Shown here: piece after piece, positions 1 through 8,719 of the stretch | Position numbering within the stretch: the stretch's first letter is position 1 | Layout: each line of letters opens with the position of its first letter | From: an uncultured Arcanobacterium sp. | Lineage (GTDB): Bacteria; Actinomycetota; Actinomycetes; Actinomycetales; Actinomycetaceae | DNA: 30,051 nucleotides | Assembly: GCF_947253055.1 (NCBI RefSeq) | Contig: NZ_CAMXYE010000005.1 | Span: 1-30,051 of the forward strand | Direction: 5' to 3' | Notes under the pieces: model-generated | The model's input: the letters and a program-made list of their open reading frames with translations, nothing else | What the model was told of the DNA's origin: nothing | The model's database searches: none | Position numbers and translations under genes: made by a program

Positions 1-301
1 CGCCGGAGCACGCTATAGCAGCAGGTCGATATTTACCAGTCAGCACTAGCTGTAGCCAAGTATTTCCATCCATCTCCACCACATTAGGTGGAGTACCCCG
101 CCGATGATTCACTCCAGACAGAGCTTGCACCGCTCCTACCCACGGAATTCTTATTTCTACTGCTCGCCCTGGATGCAGCGCAGCAAAATATTGCAGAGAA
201 TAACGCACAGCCAGCTGCATTTCTTCCTGGCTCAGCACACCTCCCTGCAAATATTTTTGCAAACACTGCTGCGCTGCTTTCGCATCCAGTTTAGGCGACA
301 T
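1..301 (-). CDS. Bacterial SCP-ortholog (sterol-carrier-like) protein, C-terminus cut by window edge
   Basis: The minus strand is open from an ATG at 301 to the left edge (100 full codons, no stop). The product begins MSPKLDAKAAQQCLQKYL and contains AVEIRIPWVGAVQ and then HRRGTPPNVVEMDGNTWLQL. I recognise this as the pattern of the small actinobacterial proteins annotated as sterol carrier family / bacterial SCP ortholog, in which R-GTPPNVVE and a following TWL segment are typical. The biochemical role of the family is not established. An in-frame TAA lies 18 bases upstream of the ATG, so 301 is the only sensible ATG start; no good Shine-Dalgarno is visible. The gene follows gdhA by 23 bp on the same strand and may be cotranscribed. 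From memory, relatives often sit near purine genes (Rv0807 near purF in M. tuberculosis), which agrees with purC and purA in this window. The family call is fairly sure; the function is unknown. Confidence 0.75.
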   Translation of the reverse strand, partial: MSPKLDAKAAQQCLQKYLQGGVLSQEEMQLAVRYSLQYFAALHPGRAVEIRIPWVGAVQALSGVNHRRGTPPNVVEMDGNTWLQLVLTGKYRPAAIACSG

Positions 302-324
302 TGATTTTGAAGATTTTTAGCGCT

Positions 325-1662
325 TTAGATGATACCTTGCTCTAACATAGCATCTGCTACAATCTTAAATCCGGCTACATTCGCTCCCACTAGGTAATCA
401 TAAGGACGACCCATCTTATCCGCCGTTTCGAGGCAGGTAGTATGAATATCTTCCATGATTCGATCCAGGCAATTATTCACTTTATCGAATTCCCAGTGCT
501 GCAACATTGCATTTTGCTGCATCTCCAGAGCCGAAGTGGCTACACCTCCCGCATTGGCTGCCTTCGAAGGCGCATAGAGTAAATTAGCCCGCTGGGCAAT
601 CTCAATTGCTCCAGGGGTGAGCGGCATATTTGCTCCCTCTACCACTATCTGAGCGCCGTTGGCGATAAGAGTACGCATATCCGAAGAACGCAATTCATTC
701 TGCGTAGCACAAGGCATAATTACTTCTCCCGGCACGTCCCAGACTTTCTTTCCCGGGCGATACTCGGCGTGCGGGCGCCGTTGTGCATATTCAGATACTC
801 TTCCGCGCTCTACTTCTTTCACCTGCTTCAAAAGCTCTAAATCGATGCCGTCTGGATCGTATACTGCTCCGGAAGAATCCGAAATCGTCAGCGCCTGTGC
901 CCCGAGTAGCTGTGCCCGCTCTATTGCGTAGATAGCCACGTTACCGGAGCCGGAGACTATTACTTTCTTGCCGGCGAGGTCTTCGTTACGCTCCTGCAGC
1001 ATAGAAAGAGCAAAAGCGACTACTCCGTAGCCCGTAGCTTCCTTTCGCGCCAAGGAGCCACCCCAGCCGAGGCCTTTTCCAGTGAGCACACCCATCTCAT
1101 TGCGATTTGTGAGGCGCTTGTACTGCCCATATAGATAACCGATCTCACGCGCCCCGACCCCAATATCACCGGCAGGCACGTCGCAGTCGGCACCAATATG
1201 CCGAGAAAGCTCCGTCATAAAAGCCTGGCAAAAGCGCATTACTTCCATATCTGATTTACCGTGCGGATCGAAATCGGAGCCACCTTTGCCGCCCCCGATT
1301 CCCTGCCGCGTAAGTGCATTTTTAAAAGTCTGTTCAAAGCCTAAGAACTTAATAATAGAAAGATTCACCGACGGATGGAAACGCAGTCCCCCTTTATAGG
1401 GCCCTAAAACGGAGCTAAATTGCACACGGTAGCCCCGATTTATATGTATCTTGTGTTCATCGTCTTCCCACGCTACGCGGAACATGAGCTGACGCTCTGG
1501 CTCCACCATCCGCGCCAAGATACTAGCATCTGCGTAATCTTTCTCGCGTAGCAACAGCGGCTCCACGCTGTCAATCACTTCCCGCACTGCTTGTTGAAAC
1601 TCCGGCTCGGTGGGGTTTCTCCGTACAGATTCTTGATAAATTTCCTCTAAGCGTGCGTCCAT
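325..1662 (-). CDS. gdhA: NADP-type glutamate dehydrogenase
   Basis: 445 aa, close to the roughly 447 aa of E. coli GdhA. It makes glutamate from 2-oxoglutarate and ammonium in the cytoplasm, using NADPH. The N-terminal substrate domain has YKGGLRFHPSVN and GGGKGGSDFDPHGKS, the latter with the catalytic lysine region near residue 125, followed by PAGDIGVGAREIGYLYGQYK. The nucleotide-binding domain follows with VIVSGSGNVAIYA, and the protein ends with a conserved YLVGANVAGFKIVADAM segment. An upstream GGAG lies about nine bases before the ATG. The gene stands alone or with the small SCP-like gene 23 bp downstream. A 14-bp palindrome lies about 40 bp upstream (separate entry). Cofactor choice (NADPH) is inferred from the hexameric family, not read directly. 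No defects seen. Confidence 0.96.
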   Translation of the reverse strand: MDARLEEIYQESVRRNPTEPEFQQAVREVIDSVEPLLLREKDYADASILARMVEPERQLMFRVAWEDDEHKIHINRGYRVQFSSVLGPYKGGLRFHPSVNLSIIKFLGFEQTFKNALTRQGIGGGKGGSDFDPHGKSDMEVMRFCQAFMTELSRHIGADCDVPAGDIGVGAREIGYLYGQYKRLTNRNEMGVLTGKGLGWGGSLARKEATGYGVVAFALSMLQERNEDLAGKKVIVSGSGNVAIYAIERAQLLGAQALTISDSSGAVYDPDGIDLELLKQVKEVERGRVSEYAQRRPHAEYRPGKKVWDVPGEVIMPCATQNELRSSDMRTLIANGAQIVVEGANMPLTPGAIEIAQRANLLYAPSKAANAGGVATSALEMQQNAMLQHWEFDKVNNCLDRIMEDIHTTCLETADKMGRPYDYLVGANVAGFKIVADAMLEQGII

Positions 1663-1698
1663 ATTACTTTCTCCAGTCCGGTAACGTATAAAGCCAGA

Positions 1699-1712
1699 TA
1701 ATTCCGGAATTA
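1699..1712. promoter_or_regulatory. Perfect 14-bp palindrome upstream of gdhA (candidate operator)
   Basis: TAATTCCGGAATTA is a perfect dyad 37-50 bp before the gdhA start codon, in the 147-bp gap between gdhA and the TetR gene. Its size and position suit an operator or a promoter-overlapping site. The TetR protein encoded just upstream is an obvious but unproven candidate to bind it. No matching site was noticed elsewhere in the window. Confidence 0.35.
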
Positions 1713-1809
1713 AACTGTTTACTATTGGAATTACTTTACTAATCGTAAGGCATAAAAAGTCCAGAACGGTACTTATGAAAAATAGTGAGATGCGTTATAC
1801 GCTGATTCG

Positions 1810-2568
1810 CTAATTGGCAGTTACACTTTCATTATCAGTGAAAGCTGCCAAAACACCGCCCTGTACCCACACAAAAATGTGGTCAATTACCTCATCACGG
1901 CTGAGTTGCGCCACGTAATAATCAGAGACGGAAAGTTCAAAATTTGGGTAGTCTTGCGGGCGTTCTAATACCCGACGCGAGAAAAGCCAAGCTTCTGCTA
2001 CGTTGCGAATCATCGATACCAGCGCTACCGAACCAATATGCCCGCGCACCAGCAAAGAAATTTGCTCGGAATTTAAGTTATTGTCGAGAGAATCAGCTTT
2101 CTTCCCTACGTCGATATTATGTGCATCGAGAGCGGTGCGCAGAATTATCTCATCGAAATCCAGCATTTTTGTGCTGCCAGGTTCCCCCTCTAAATCCCCA
2201 ATTCGCACGAAAATATAGAGATCTAGGTTGTTTTCCATAAAGTCTAAATATTCTTCGATAGCAGCCTTTATCATCTGGGCTGGATCTTCATAGCGCAACA
2301 TCGCCTCTTTAATCTGCTGCACTAAGTTCCCTACCACATAGCTTCCTACCGCATATTGCAGGCTCAATTTATCCGGGAAATAACGGTACAGTATCGACTT
2401 AGAAGTTTTAGCGTATTCAGCTATCTGATCCATAGAGACCTGGTAACTATATTTCCGCACCGCCTCGCACGTAATCTCAATAAATCTAAGAGTGCGCTCT
2501 TCGCGATGCTTTACCCAACGTAAAGCACGCCCATCGACTTTATCGGTCTCCCCGTTTAGTGCCTCCAT
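1810..2568 (-). CDS. TetR-family transcriptional regulator
   Basis: 252 aa. Residues about 25-72 form a TetR-type N-terminal DNA-binding domain: the helix pair around MDQIAEYAKTSKSILYRYFP followed by DKLSLQYAV is the standard TetR recognition region and its conserved Y-R-Y-F-P/D-K end. The remaining 180 residues are a helical ligand/dimer domain that I cannot match to a particular subfamily, so the effector is unknown. GGAGAG lies five bases before the ATG. It lies between purC and gdhA on the same strand, with gaps of about 150-200 bp on each side, so it probably has its own promoter. Several short palindromes just upstream (2599-2645) could serve autoregulation. Local regulation of gdhA is a guess from proximity only. 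Confidence 0.85.
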   Translation of the reverse strand: MEALNGETDKVDGRALRWVKHREERTLRFIEITCEAVRKYSYQVSMDQIAEYAKTSKSILYRYFPDKLSLQYAVGSYVVGNLVQQIKEAMLRYEDPAQMIKAAIEEYLDFMENNLDLYIFVRIGDLEGEPGSTKMLDFDEIILRTALDAHNIDVGKKADSLDNNLNSEQISLLVRGHIGSVALVSMIRNVAEAWLFSRRVLERPQDYPNFELSVSDYYVAQLSRDEVIDHIFVWVQGGVLAAFTDNESVTAN

Positions 2569-2598
2569 GCACTCTCCATATCTAATAGGGATTCTAAG

Positions 2599-2645
2599 AT
2601 ATCTACAAATTGATATGCAGTACCTTCTAGAAGCTATAGCTATAG
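2599..2645. promoter_or_regulatory. Cluster of short palindromes upstream of the TetR gene
   Basis: Within 47 bp there are an ATATC/GATAT inverted repeat (2599-2603, 2612-2616), the 10-bp palindrome CTTCTAGAAG (2624-2633) and the 12-bp palindrome CTATAGCTATAG (2634-2645). They lie 30-80 bp before the TetR start codon, where an autoregulatory operator and promoter are expected. AT-rich sequence produces short palindromes by chance, so this is only a candidate. Confidence 0.3.
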
Positions 2646-2767
2646 TTTAATAAGAAAAAGCAAATATTTGAAATCTGCACCCCTCTTAATGGTATTTTGT
2701 GCAAATTCCCTCTGTTAATTTTGTAAAAAATCTTCCTATCAATTTTTTGCGCAAATTTCCGCAGTAG

Positions 2768-3682
2768 CTATTTTTCCAATCCGGATTTTCCGGTGAGTAT
2801 TTTCGCCACTTGTAAATACTTTTCTTGAATATCCTTAGCCACCGCTGCAGGCAAGGGCGGCGGGGCCGTGCTTTGAAAAGACCACCCTCCGGCGTCGTTC
2901 ATTAACCAATCACGAATAATTTGTTTATCAAAGGAAGGCTGCGGGCGGCCTGGCTGGTAATCATCTACCAACCAATACCGGGAAGAATCCGGAGTGAGCA
3001 CTTCATCTCCCAGTATTACCTGCTCCTCCCCTTGATCTATCGAAGCACCAAATTCAAATTTCGTATCTGCCAGAATAACTCCGCGAGAAAGGGCAATTTT
3101 ATGGGCTTGGTTGTAGAGCTGCAGCGAATAATCCCGCACCCTTTCCACCAATTCAGCTCCCATTAATTCACTCATAGTAGCCGGAGTAATATCTACGTCA
3201 TGCCGGCCATCTAGGGCCTTTGTAGAAGGGCAAAAAATCGGAGTAGGCAATTGCTCAGCTTCTTTTATACCAGATGGAATACGCTGGCCAGCTACCGCAC
3301 CGCTCTCTTTATATTCGCGATAATACTGCCCGGTAAGATAGCCTCGCACGGTACATTCAAAACGATACATCCACAACCGTTGCACCACCATCGCCCGATT
3401 CGCTATTTCGGTCGGCGGAAGAATTTGTAAGAGATGGTGCGGCACTTGCCCGTCAATCTGGCTAAACCACCACCGGCTTAAATGCGTAAGCACGATACCT
3501 TTATTTTTAATTAATGAGGGGAGCACATAACCATAGGCACTAATGCGATCAGAAGCCACTACCAACAGAGTTTCCATACCGAAAGGCTTACTAAATCCCG
3601 CCGGCACATAGAGATCGCGCACTTTCCCGGAATAAATCCTCGTCCAGCCCGGTATATTCGCCATACTCGCTGCGGTGATCAT
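2768..3682 (-). CDS. purC: Phosphoribosylaminoimidazole-succinocarboxamide synthase (SAICAR synthase)
   Basis: 304 aa, the usual size for the actinobacterial form. It joins CAIR and aspartate with ATP to give SAICAR in de novo purine synthesis. The N-terminus carries YSGKVRDLY, the ATP-binding start of the family. The two signature regions are FECTVRGYLTGQYYREY (near residue 110) and ILADTKFEFG (near residue 205). PSTKALDGRHDVDIT matches the conserved substrate region. GAGGAG lies about eight bases before the first ATG, which supports that start over the internal Met at residue 7. It is not in an operon with other pur genes here, although purA lies 2.5 kb away on the same strand. Confidence 0.96.
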   Translation of the reverse strand: MITAASMANIPGWTRIYSGKVRDLYVPAGFSKPFGMETLLVVASDRISAYGYVLPSLIKNKGIVLTHLSRWWFSQIDGQVPHHLLQILPPTEIANRAMVVQRLWMYRFECTVRGYLTGQYYREYKESGAVAGQRIPSGIKEAEQLPTPIFCPSTKALDGRHDVDITPATMSELMGAELVERVRDYSLQLYNQAHKIALSRGVILADTKFEFGASIDQGEEQVILGDEVLTPDSSRYWLVDDYQPGRPQPSFDKQIIRDWLMNDAGGWSFQSTAPPPLPAAVAKDIQEKYLQVAKILTGKSGLEK

Positions 3683-3790
3683 GAAAATCTCCTCTCACCC
3701 TGCCTGTAATAAAATTCTAATCAGAAATAACCAGGCTTTCTAGAGCCGACCACCTAAAAGCGGAAAATTCTCAATCAGTTTTATCCAACC

Positions 3791-3830
3791 TGTAAAACGA
3801 GGGGCGGGGCACCTCTCGGTACCCCGCCCT
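3791..3830 (-). terminator. Rho-independent terminator of pck
   Basis: On the minus strand, just after the pck stop, an 8-bp G+C stem (3802-3809 with 3822-3829), one mismatch, a 3-bp inner stem and a TCTC/GAGA loop are followed by a short T run (complement of AAAA at 3794-3797). Confidence 0.7.
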
Positions 3831-3902
3831 CTACAATAATTTTAACTACACGCGACTTTAGCAGTGATTACGCGCAGTTAAAGTGAAAACAAAATTTTCC
3901 GT

Positions 3903-5777
3903 TTAGTTCTTGGCAGCTGCAATCCGCTCTTTCAGATTATTCAGCTCTTCTACTAAAGCTGCTGGCAGCTTATCGCCAAACTTCTGGAAGTATTCTGCAG
4001 TGTCTTCTGCTTCAGCTTCCCAAGCTTCCGGATCAACCGTGTACATAACTTCCCAATCAGCTTCGGAAACTCCTGCACCTTCCAGATTGAAATCTTCACG
4101 CTTCGGATAGAGACCCGTCAGGCCTTCTACTGCTTCTACTTCACCAGTGGCCCGGCGGACAATCCAGTCCAGTACGCGCGAATTATCGCCGTAGCCCGGC
4201 CACAGGAACTTGCCTTCTGCATTCTTGCGGAACCAGTTCACCTGATAAATCTTCGGGAACTTATCGCCCAGTTTCTCTTGCATCTCGAGCCAGTGACCCC
4301 AGTAATCGGCCATATTGTAGCCACAGAAGGGGAGCATAGCGAAGGGATCGTGACGCAGAGCGCCGGCCTTGACGTCCAGCGCAGCGGCAGTCACTTCGGA
4401 AGACACATTAGCGCCAATAAATACGCCGTGTGCCGGAGTGTACTGCTCAGCTACCAACGGTACGTTGGTGGCGCGGCGGCCGCCAAAGAGAATGGCGTCA
4501 ATCGGTACACCTTCCGGAGCTTCCCAATCGGGGCAAATAATCGGGCACTGAGCGGCCGGCGTGGTAAAGCGCGAATTCGGGTGGGCGGCCTTCTTGCCAG
4601 CTTCCGAATCAGCCTTGGTAAAATCATTACCCTGCCAATCGATGAGGTGCTCTGGTTGTTCGCCGTCGATACCTTCCCACCACACATCGCCGTCATCGGT
4701 GAGTGCCACATTGGTGAAGATGGTGTTGGAACGCATGGTATCCATAGCCATCGGGTTCGTATCATAAGAAGTACCGGGGGCTACACCGAAGAAGCCAGCT
4801 TCTGGGTTGATGGCGCGCAAACGGCCGTCTTTACCAGGACGCATCCAGGCGATATCGTCGCCAATGGTCTCTACCTTATAGCCATCAATGGTCGGCTGTA
4901 GCATAGCGAGGTTGGTCTTTCCACAGGCAGAGGGGAAAGCAGCGGTTACGTGATACTGCTTGCCAGTCTGCTCATTGGTCAGACGCAGGATGAGCATGTG
5001 CTCTGCCATCCAGCCATCCCGCCGAGCCATCGTAGAAGCAATACGCAGAGCGTAGCACTTCTTGCCGAGGAGGGCGTTCCCGCCGTAGCCGGAACCGAAG
5101 GACCAAATTTCATTGGTTTCAGGGAAGTGCGTAATGTACTTGGTGTCGTTGCACGGCCAAGCCACATCTTCCCGAGTTTCACCAGCTGCATCAACCAGCG
5201 GATAACCTACGGAGTGTACAGCCGGCACCCAGGGCTTACCTTCGCCAATCAGCTTCAGAGCAGCTGCACCCATCCGGGTCATAATACGCATATTTACTAC
5301 TACGTAGGGAGAATCGGTGAGCTCGATGCCCAGCTGGGAAATCGGTCCACCCAAGGGGCCCATGGAGAACGGAATCACGTACATGGTACGGCCACGCATA
5401 GCGCCGCGGAATACGCCCTTTTCACCGATGAGCGTTTCTTTCATTTCCTTAGGATCAGCCCAGTGATTGGTCGGGCCAGCATCTTCTTCCTTTTCGGAGC
5501 AAATAAAGGTACGAGATTCTACTCGTGCTACGTCCGAAGGCAGAGAGCGCGCTAAGAACGAATTGGGGCGCTTCTCCGGATTAAGACGCGTAAACATACC
5601 GCTTTCCACCATTTTATCGGTTAAGCGCGTCCATTCTTCGTCAGATCCATCTACCCATTCGATGCAATCTGGAAGTGTAATATTTGCAACCTCGGTCACC
5701 CACTTTACAAGCTCTTCAGTGGCCGCTGCCGGTGCACTCTTTTGCACCTCTTCGACAGTATAGGTCTTATCAGTCAT
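3903..5777 (-). CDS. pckG: Phosphoenolpyruvate carboxykinase (GTP)
   Basis: 624 aa, matching the GTP-dependent PEPCK family (about 600-620 aa) and not the shorter ATP enzyme. It interconverts oxaloacetate and PEP with GTP/GDP. The signature P-loop FPSACGKTNLAML is near residue 280. The family's conserved MRGRTMYVIPFSMGPLGGP, AWMRPGKDGRLRAINPEAG and GVFIGANVSSE segments are all present. AGGAGG lies about eight bases before the ATG. It is monocistronic, with its own terminator (3791-3830) and a 365-bp upstream gap. In fermentative actinobacteria the enzyme may run towards oxaloacetate to fix CO2 for succinate formation; that direction is inference. Confidence 0.97.
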   Translation of the reverse strand: MTDKTYTVEEVQKSAPAAATEELVKWVTEVANITLPDCIEWVDGSDEEWTRLTDKMVESGMFTRLNPEKRPNSFLARSLPSDVARVESRTFICSEKEEDAGPTNHWADPKEMKETLIGEKGVFRGAMRGRTMYVIPFSMGPLGGPISQLGIELTDSPYVVVNMRIMTRMGAAALKLIGEGKPWVPAVHSVGYPLVDAAGETREDVAWPCNDTKYITHFPETNEIWSFGSGYGGNALLGKKCYALRIASTMARRDGWMAEHMLILRLTNEQTGKQYHVTAAFPSACGKTNLAMLQPTIDGYKVETIGDDIAWMRPGKDGRLRAINPEAGFFGVAPGTSYDTNPMAMDTMRSNTIFTNVALTDDGDVWWEGIDGEQPEHLIDWQGNDFTKADSEAGKKAAHPNSRFTTPAAQCPIICPDWEAPEGVPIDAILFGGRRATNVPLVAEQYTPAHGVFIGANVSSEVTAAALDVKAGALRHDPFAMLPFCGYNMADYWGHWLEMQEKLGDKFPKIYQVNWFRKNAEGKFLWPGYGDNSRVLDWIVRRATGEVEAVEGLTGLYPKREDFNLEGAGVSEADWEVMYTVDPEAWEAEAEDTAEYFQKFGDKLPAALVEELNNLKERIAAAKN

Positions 5778-6142
5778 TGCATTTCCTCCTATAAATTGGT
5801 AATGCGCTTGCTAGTTTTTGCACTCCCTGATGCAGTACAAAATCTCCAGCATGGGTACCATATTCCCATTCCCTTCTATTCTCACACTACCGCACTTTTA
5901 TTTCTGCCTCTGTGGAGTAATTTCCCTCATAAAGAACAAAATTATCTTTCCAAAAAGGCGATTAATTAGACTTTTTTAGGATAAAGAGCCTTGACAAATC
6001 CGAAAGATTAAAACTAAAACAAAATCCTACTTTTATTAGCCTGCTCCATCGATGATTTAGCTGGGCCATCCAAAGGAATCAAAATTGTGACAGAAAAAAG
6101 AGTTCTCTTCTGACCGCTGCGATTAATGGAATTCAGCAGCCA
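5778..6142. other. 365-bp intergenic region between purA and pck
   Basis: It must hold the pck promoter and the 3' end of purA, both on the minus strand. Near purA a weak hairpin (AAGAG/CTCTT at 6098-6109) is followed on the minus strand by a T run (complement of A6093-A6097), a possible weak terminator. A short ATGGG/CCCAT inverted repeat sits at 5851-5869, about 75 bp before pck. A plus-strand TTGACA at 5991 has no partner -10 box or gene. I find no convincing promoter pair, small gene or RNA. Confidence 0.4.
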
Positions 6143-7423
6143 CTACTTATCTAACAGTGGAGTGCGCACTATTGTCTGCTCGCGCTCCGGCCCTACGCCA
6201 ATAGAAGAAATATGGCAAGCGGAGAGCTCCTCTAGAGCCTGCACATAAGCCTGCGCGGTCGCCGGTAACTCAGCGAAAGTGCGGCATTGTGAAATATCTT
6301 CCTGCCAACCTGGGAAATACTCATATATAGGCTGTGCATGATGCATATCCGATTGCGAATCAGGCATTTGTGCTACCCGTTTCCCGTCAATCTCATAGGC
6401 CACACAGACCGGAATTTTCTCCAGGCCACTCAGCACGTCCAGTTTCGTGAGCACGATATCGGTAAGCGAATTGACCATCGTCGCATAGCGCGCTACTACG
6501 GAATCGTACCAGCCACAGCGGCGCGGCCGTCCAGTAGTCACCCCGTACTCTCCGCCTTGCTCACGCAGCCAATCTCCTTCTTCTCCGAGCAACTCCGTGG
6601 GGAAAGGCCCTTCTCCTACGCGGGTAATATACGCTTTGGCCACTCCAATTACTTTATCGATGCGTCGGGGTCCTACTCCGCTGCCGGTACAAGCTCCCGC
6701 TGCGGTACAGGAGGAAGAAGTCACGAAAGGATAAGTACCGTGATCTATATCGAGCATCACTGCTTGCCCCGCCTCAAATACCACCGTCTTTCCGGCGTCC
6801 AAGGCTTGATTGAGCTCCACAGTCGTATTCATTACTAGTGGGCGCACCCGCGGAGCATAAGCGAGCAACTCTTCAGTAATCTCTGCTACCGAGAATTTTT
6901 CTTCCTCGTTCAGCAGCAGATTTTTCTGTGCCAATACTCCCTCCACTTTTTGCCGCAAAATAGAAGGATCGAATAAATCTTGAATACGCAATCCGATTCT
7001 ATTCATCTTATCGGCATAGGTAGGGCCAATTCCGCGCCCCGTAGTGCCGATTTTCCGCTTCCCGAGCAAACGTTCATTTACCGCATCCATCTGCCGATTG
7101 TAGGAGGGAATAATGTGCGCATTAGAAGAAATCCGCAGCTTAGAAGTATCGATACCACGTGATTCTAAATCGGCGATTTCGGAAAAAAGTACTTCTAAAT
7201 CTACTACTACGCCATTGCCAATCACCGGTATACAGCCGGGAGTGAGAATTCCTGCTGGCAGTAGATGCAGTGCAAATTTTTCCCCGTCCACTACGACGGT
7301 GTGCCCCGCATTATTACCGCCATTAAATTTCACTACATAATCTACTTCTGTACCGAGCTGATCGGAGGCCTTACCTTTGCCTTCATCACCCCACTGAGCA
7401 CCGACAATCACTAATGCAGGCAT
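6143..7423 (-). CDS. purA: Adenylosuccinate synthetase
   Basis: 426 aa, the usual length. It converts IMP, aspartate and GTP to adenylosuccinate, the first committed step to AMP. The N-terminal GTP-binding loop GAQWGDEGKGK, the NNAGHTVV region, TTGRGIGPTYADK (near residue 128) and GVTTGRPRRCGWYD (near residue 300) are all intact. A purine-rich AGGATAGGG lies just before the ATG. It stands alone on the minus strand between pck and fba. A possible promoter (TTGACG, 16 bases, GAAATA-complement box) lies about 40-65 bp upstream. Confidence 0.97.
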   Translation of the reverse strand: MPALVIVGAQWGDEGKGKASDQLGTEVDYVVKFNGGNNAGHTVVVDGEKFALHLLPAGILTPGCIPVIGNGVVVDLEVLFSEIADLESRGIDTSKLRISSNAHIIPSYNRQMDAVNERLLGKRKIGTTGRGIGPTYADKMNRIGLRIQDLFDPSILRQKVEGVLAQKNLLLNEEEKFSVAEITEELLAYAPRVRPLVMNTTVELNQALDAGKTVVFEAGQAVMLDIDHGTYPFVTSSSCTAAGACTGSGVGPRRIDKVIGVAKAYITRVGEGPFPTELLGEEGDWLREQGGEYGVTTGRPRRCGWYDSVVARYATMVNSLTDIVLTKLDVLSGLEKIPVCVAYEIDGKRVAQMPDSQSDMHHAQPIYEYFPGWQEDISQCRTFAELPATAQAYVQALEELSACHISSIGVGPEREQTIVRTPLLDK

Positions 7424-7460
7424 TTGCCCTATCCTTTATATATTCCCTATTTGACCACCG

Positions 7461-7488
7461 GAAATATATAGCACAAATCCAGCGTCAA
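7461..7488 (-). promoter_or_regulatory. Possible purA promoter
   Basis: On the minus strand TTGACG (complement of 7483-7488) is separated by 16 bases from TATTTC (complement of 7461-7466), placing a start site about 30 bases before the purA ATG. The -35 is good and the -10 is poor, so this is tentative. Confidence 0.35.
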
Positions 7489-7620
7489 ACGCATTTTACC
7501 GCTATAGTCTAGCATCTCCCTTTACACAGTAAATACCGTCCGCCATATGAGAGAAAATAACCCTAAATCGGAACACATCTTGAGACGAAAAAATCATCTG
7601 TACAGAAACTGTAGCGAGCG

Positions 7621-7664
7621 GAAAAATACAGCGGGGCGAGCCAGCTACTGCTGACTCGCCCCGC
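7621..7664 (-). terminator. Rho-independent terminator of fba
   Basis: About 30-60 bp after the fba stop, a 10-bp G+C stem (7631-7640 with 7655-7664), one mismatch and a 4-bp inner stem (7642-7645 with 7650-7653) around a 4-base loop are followed on the minus strand by a T-rich run (complement of 7621-7627). Confidence 0.8.
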
Positions 7665-7693
7665 CGAATTACCTAATAATTTATAGGCCCAGA

Positions 7694-8719
7694 TTACTTC
7701 ATCTTGGTGCCTACCGAGCCCAAACGCTCACAGGCTTCCACTACCCGCGCGGCCATGCCGGCTTCTGCCGCCTTGCCCCAGCTCCGCGGATCGTAAAGCT
7801 TCTTATTTCCTACTTCGTGCTCTATCTTCAGCACTCCGTCGTAGTTGCGGAACATATGATCAACTACTGGGCGGGTGAAGGCGTACTGCGTATCGGTATC
7901 GATGTTCATCTTGATGACGCCGTTACGCACCGCAGTGGCGATTTCTTCGGCAGTGGAGCCAGAGCCACCGTGCATTACCAAATCGAAAGGACGATCGCCC
8001 ACATTGAACTTGGCACCCACTGCCTCCTGGATTTCTCCGAGCAGCTCGGGGCGCAGCTTCACGGCACCGGGCTTGTACACTCCGTGCACATTACCGAAGG
8101 TAAGAGCCGTAATATAGCGACCCTTCTCTCCTAATCCCAGCGCTTCAACCGTCTTGATGCCATCTTCGGCAGTGGTGTACAGCTTCTCGTTAATTTCTGC
8201 CTTTACACCGTCTTCTTCGCCGCCGACTACGCCAATCTCAATTTCGAGAATGGTGTTGGCAGCTTGCGAAAGCTCTAGTAACTCCTGCGCAATCTCCAGA
8301 TTTTCTTTCAAAGGCACTGCCGAGCCATCCCACATATGCGACTGGAAGAAAGGCAAACGACCTGCTTTTACTTCTTCGGCTTCCAGCTCCAGCAAGGGGC
8401 GAACCCAGGAATCAATGTTCTGCTTCGCACAGTGATCAGTATGCAAAGCTACCGTCACTGGATAGTTCTTCGCTACTTCCCGCGCATAAGCGACCATAGC
8501 CAAAGATCCGGCTACCCGATCTTTAATGGTAGAACCGGCCCAGTATTCGGCACCTCCTACCGAAACCTGAATAATGCCATCGGATTCCGCCTCTGCAAAA
8601 CCCTGCAGAGCAGCGGTTAAGGTCTGCGAGGACGTTATATTAATAGCCGGGTAAGCGAACTTATTTTCCTTTGCCCGGTCGAGCATTTCTGAATACACTT
8701 CAGGGGTTGCGATTGCCAC
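7694..8719 (-). CDS. fba: Class II fructose-bisphosphate aldolase
   Basis: 341 aa, typical of actinobacterial class II (zinc) aldolases. It splits fructose 1,6-bisphosphate into DHAP and glyceraldehyde 3-phosphate in glycolysis and works in reverse in gluconeogenesis. ALHTDHCAK (near residue 92) carries a zinc-ligand histidine and its neighbours. Also present are NVHGVYKPGAVKLRP, and LVMHGGSGST, with the phosphate-binding glycines and another metal histidine. The start codon is GTG (8717-8719), with AAGGAG about nine bases upstream. It is monocistronic with a strong terminator. It is divergent from the sugar-uptake operon across 414 bp. No anomalies. Confidence 0.96.
   Translation of the reverse strand: MAIATPEVYSEMLDRAKENKFAYPAINITSSQTLTAALQGFAEAESDGIIQVSVGGAEYWAGSTIKDRVAGSLAMVAYAREVAKNYPVTVALHTDHCAKQNIDSWVRPLLELEAEEVKAGRLPFFQSHMWDGSAVPLKENLEIAQELLELSQAANTILEIEIGVVGGEEDGVKAEINEKLYTTAEDGIKTVEALGLGEKGRYITALTFGNVHGVYKPGAVKLRPELLGEIQEAVGAKFNVGDRPFDLVMHGGSGSTAEEIATAVRNGVIKMNIDTDTQYAFTRPVVDHMFRNYDGVLKIEHEVGNKKLYDPRSWGKAAEAGMAARVVEACERLGSVGTKMK

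Noticed and set aside
4278..5555. Two long plus-strand open frames (about 200 codons each) opposite pck
   Set aside because: They mirror the codon pattern of the strongly conserved pck gene and show no domain; they are shadows.
5991..5996. Plus-strand TTGACA as a promoter for an unseen RNA
   Set aside because: No -10 box follows at a suitable distance and no plus-strand gene or structured RNA lies downstream.
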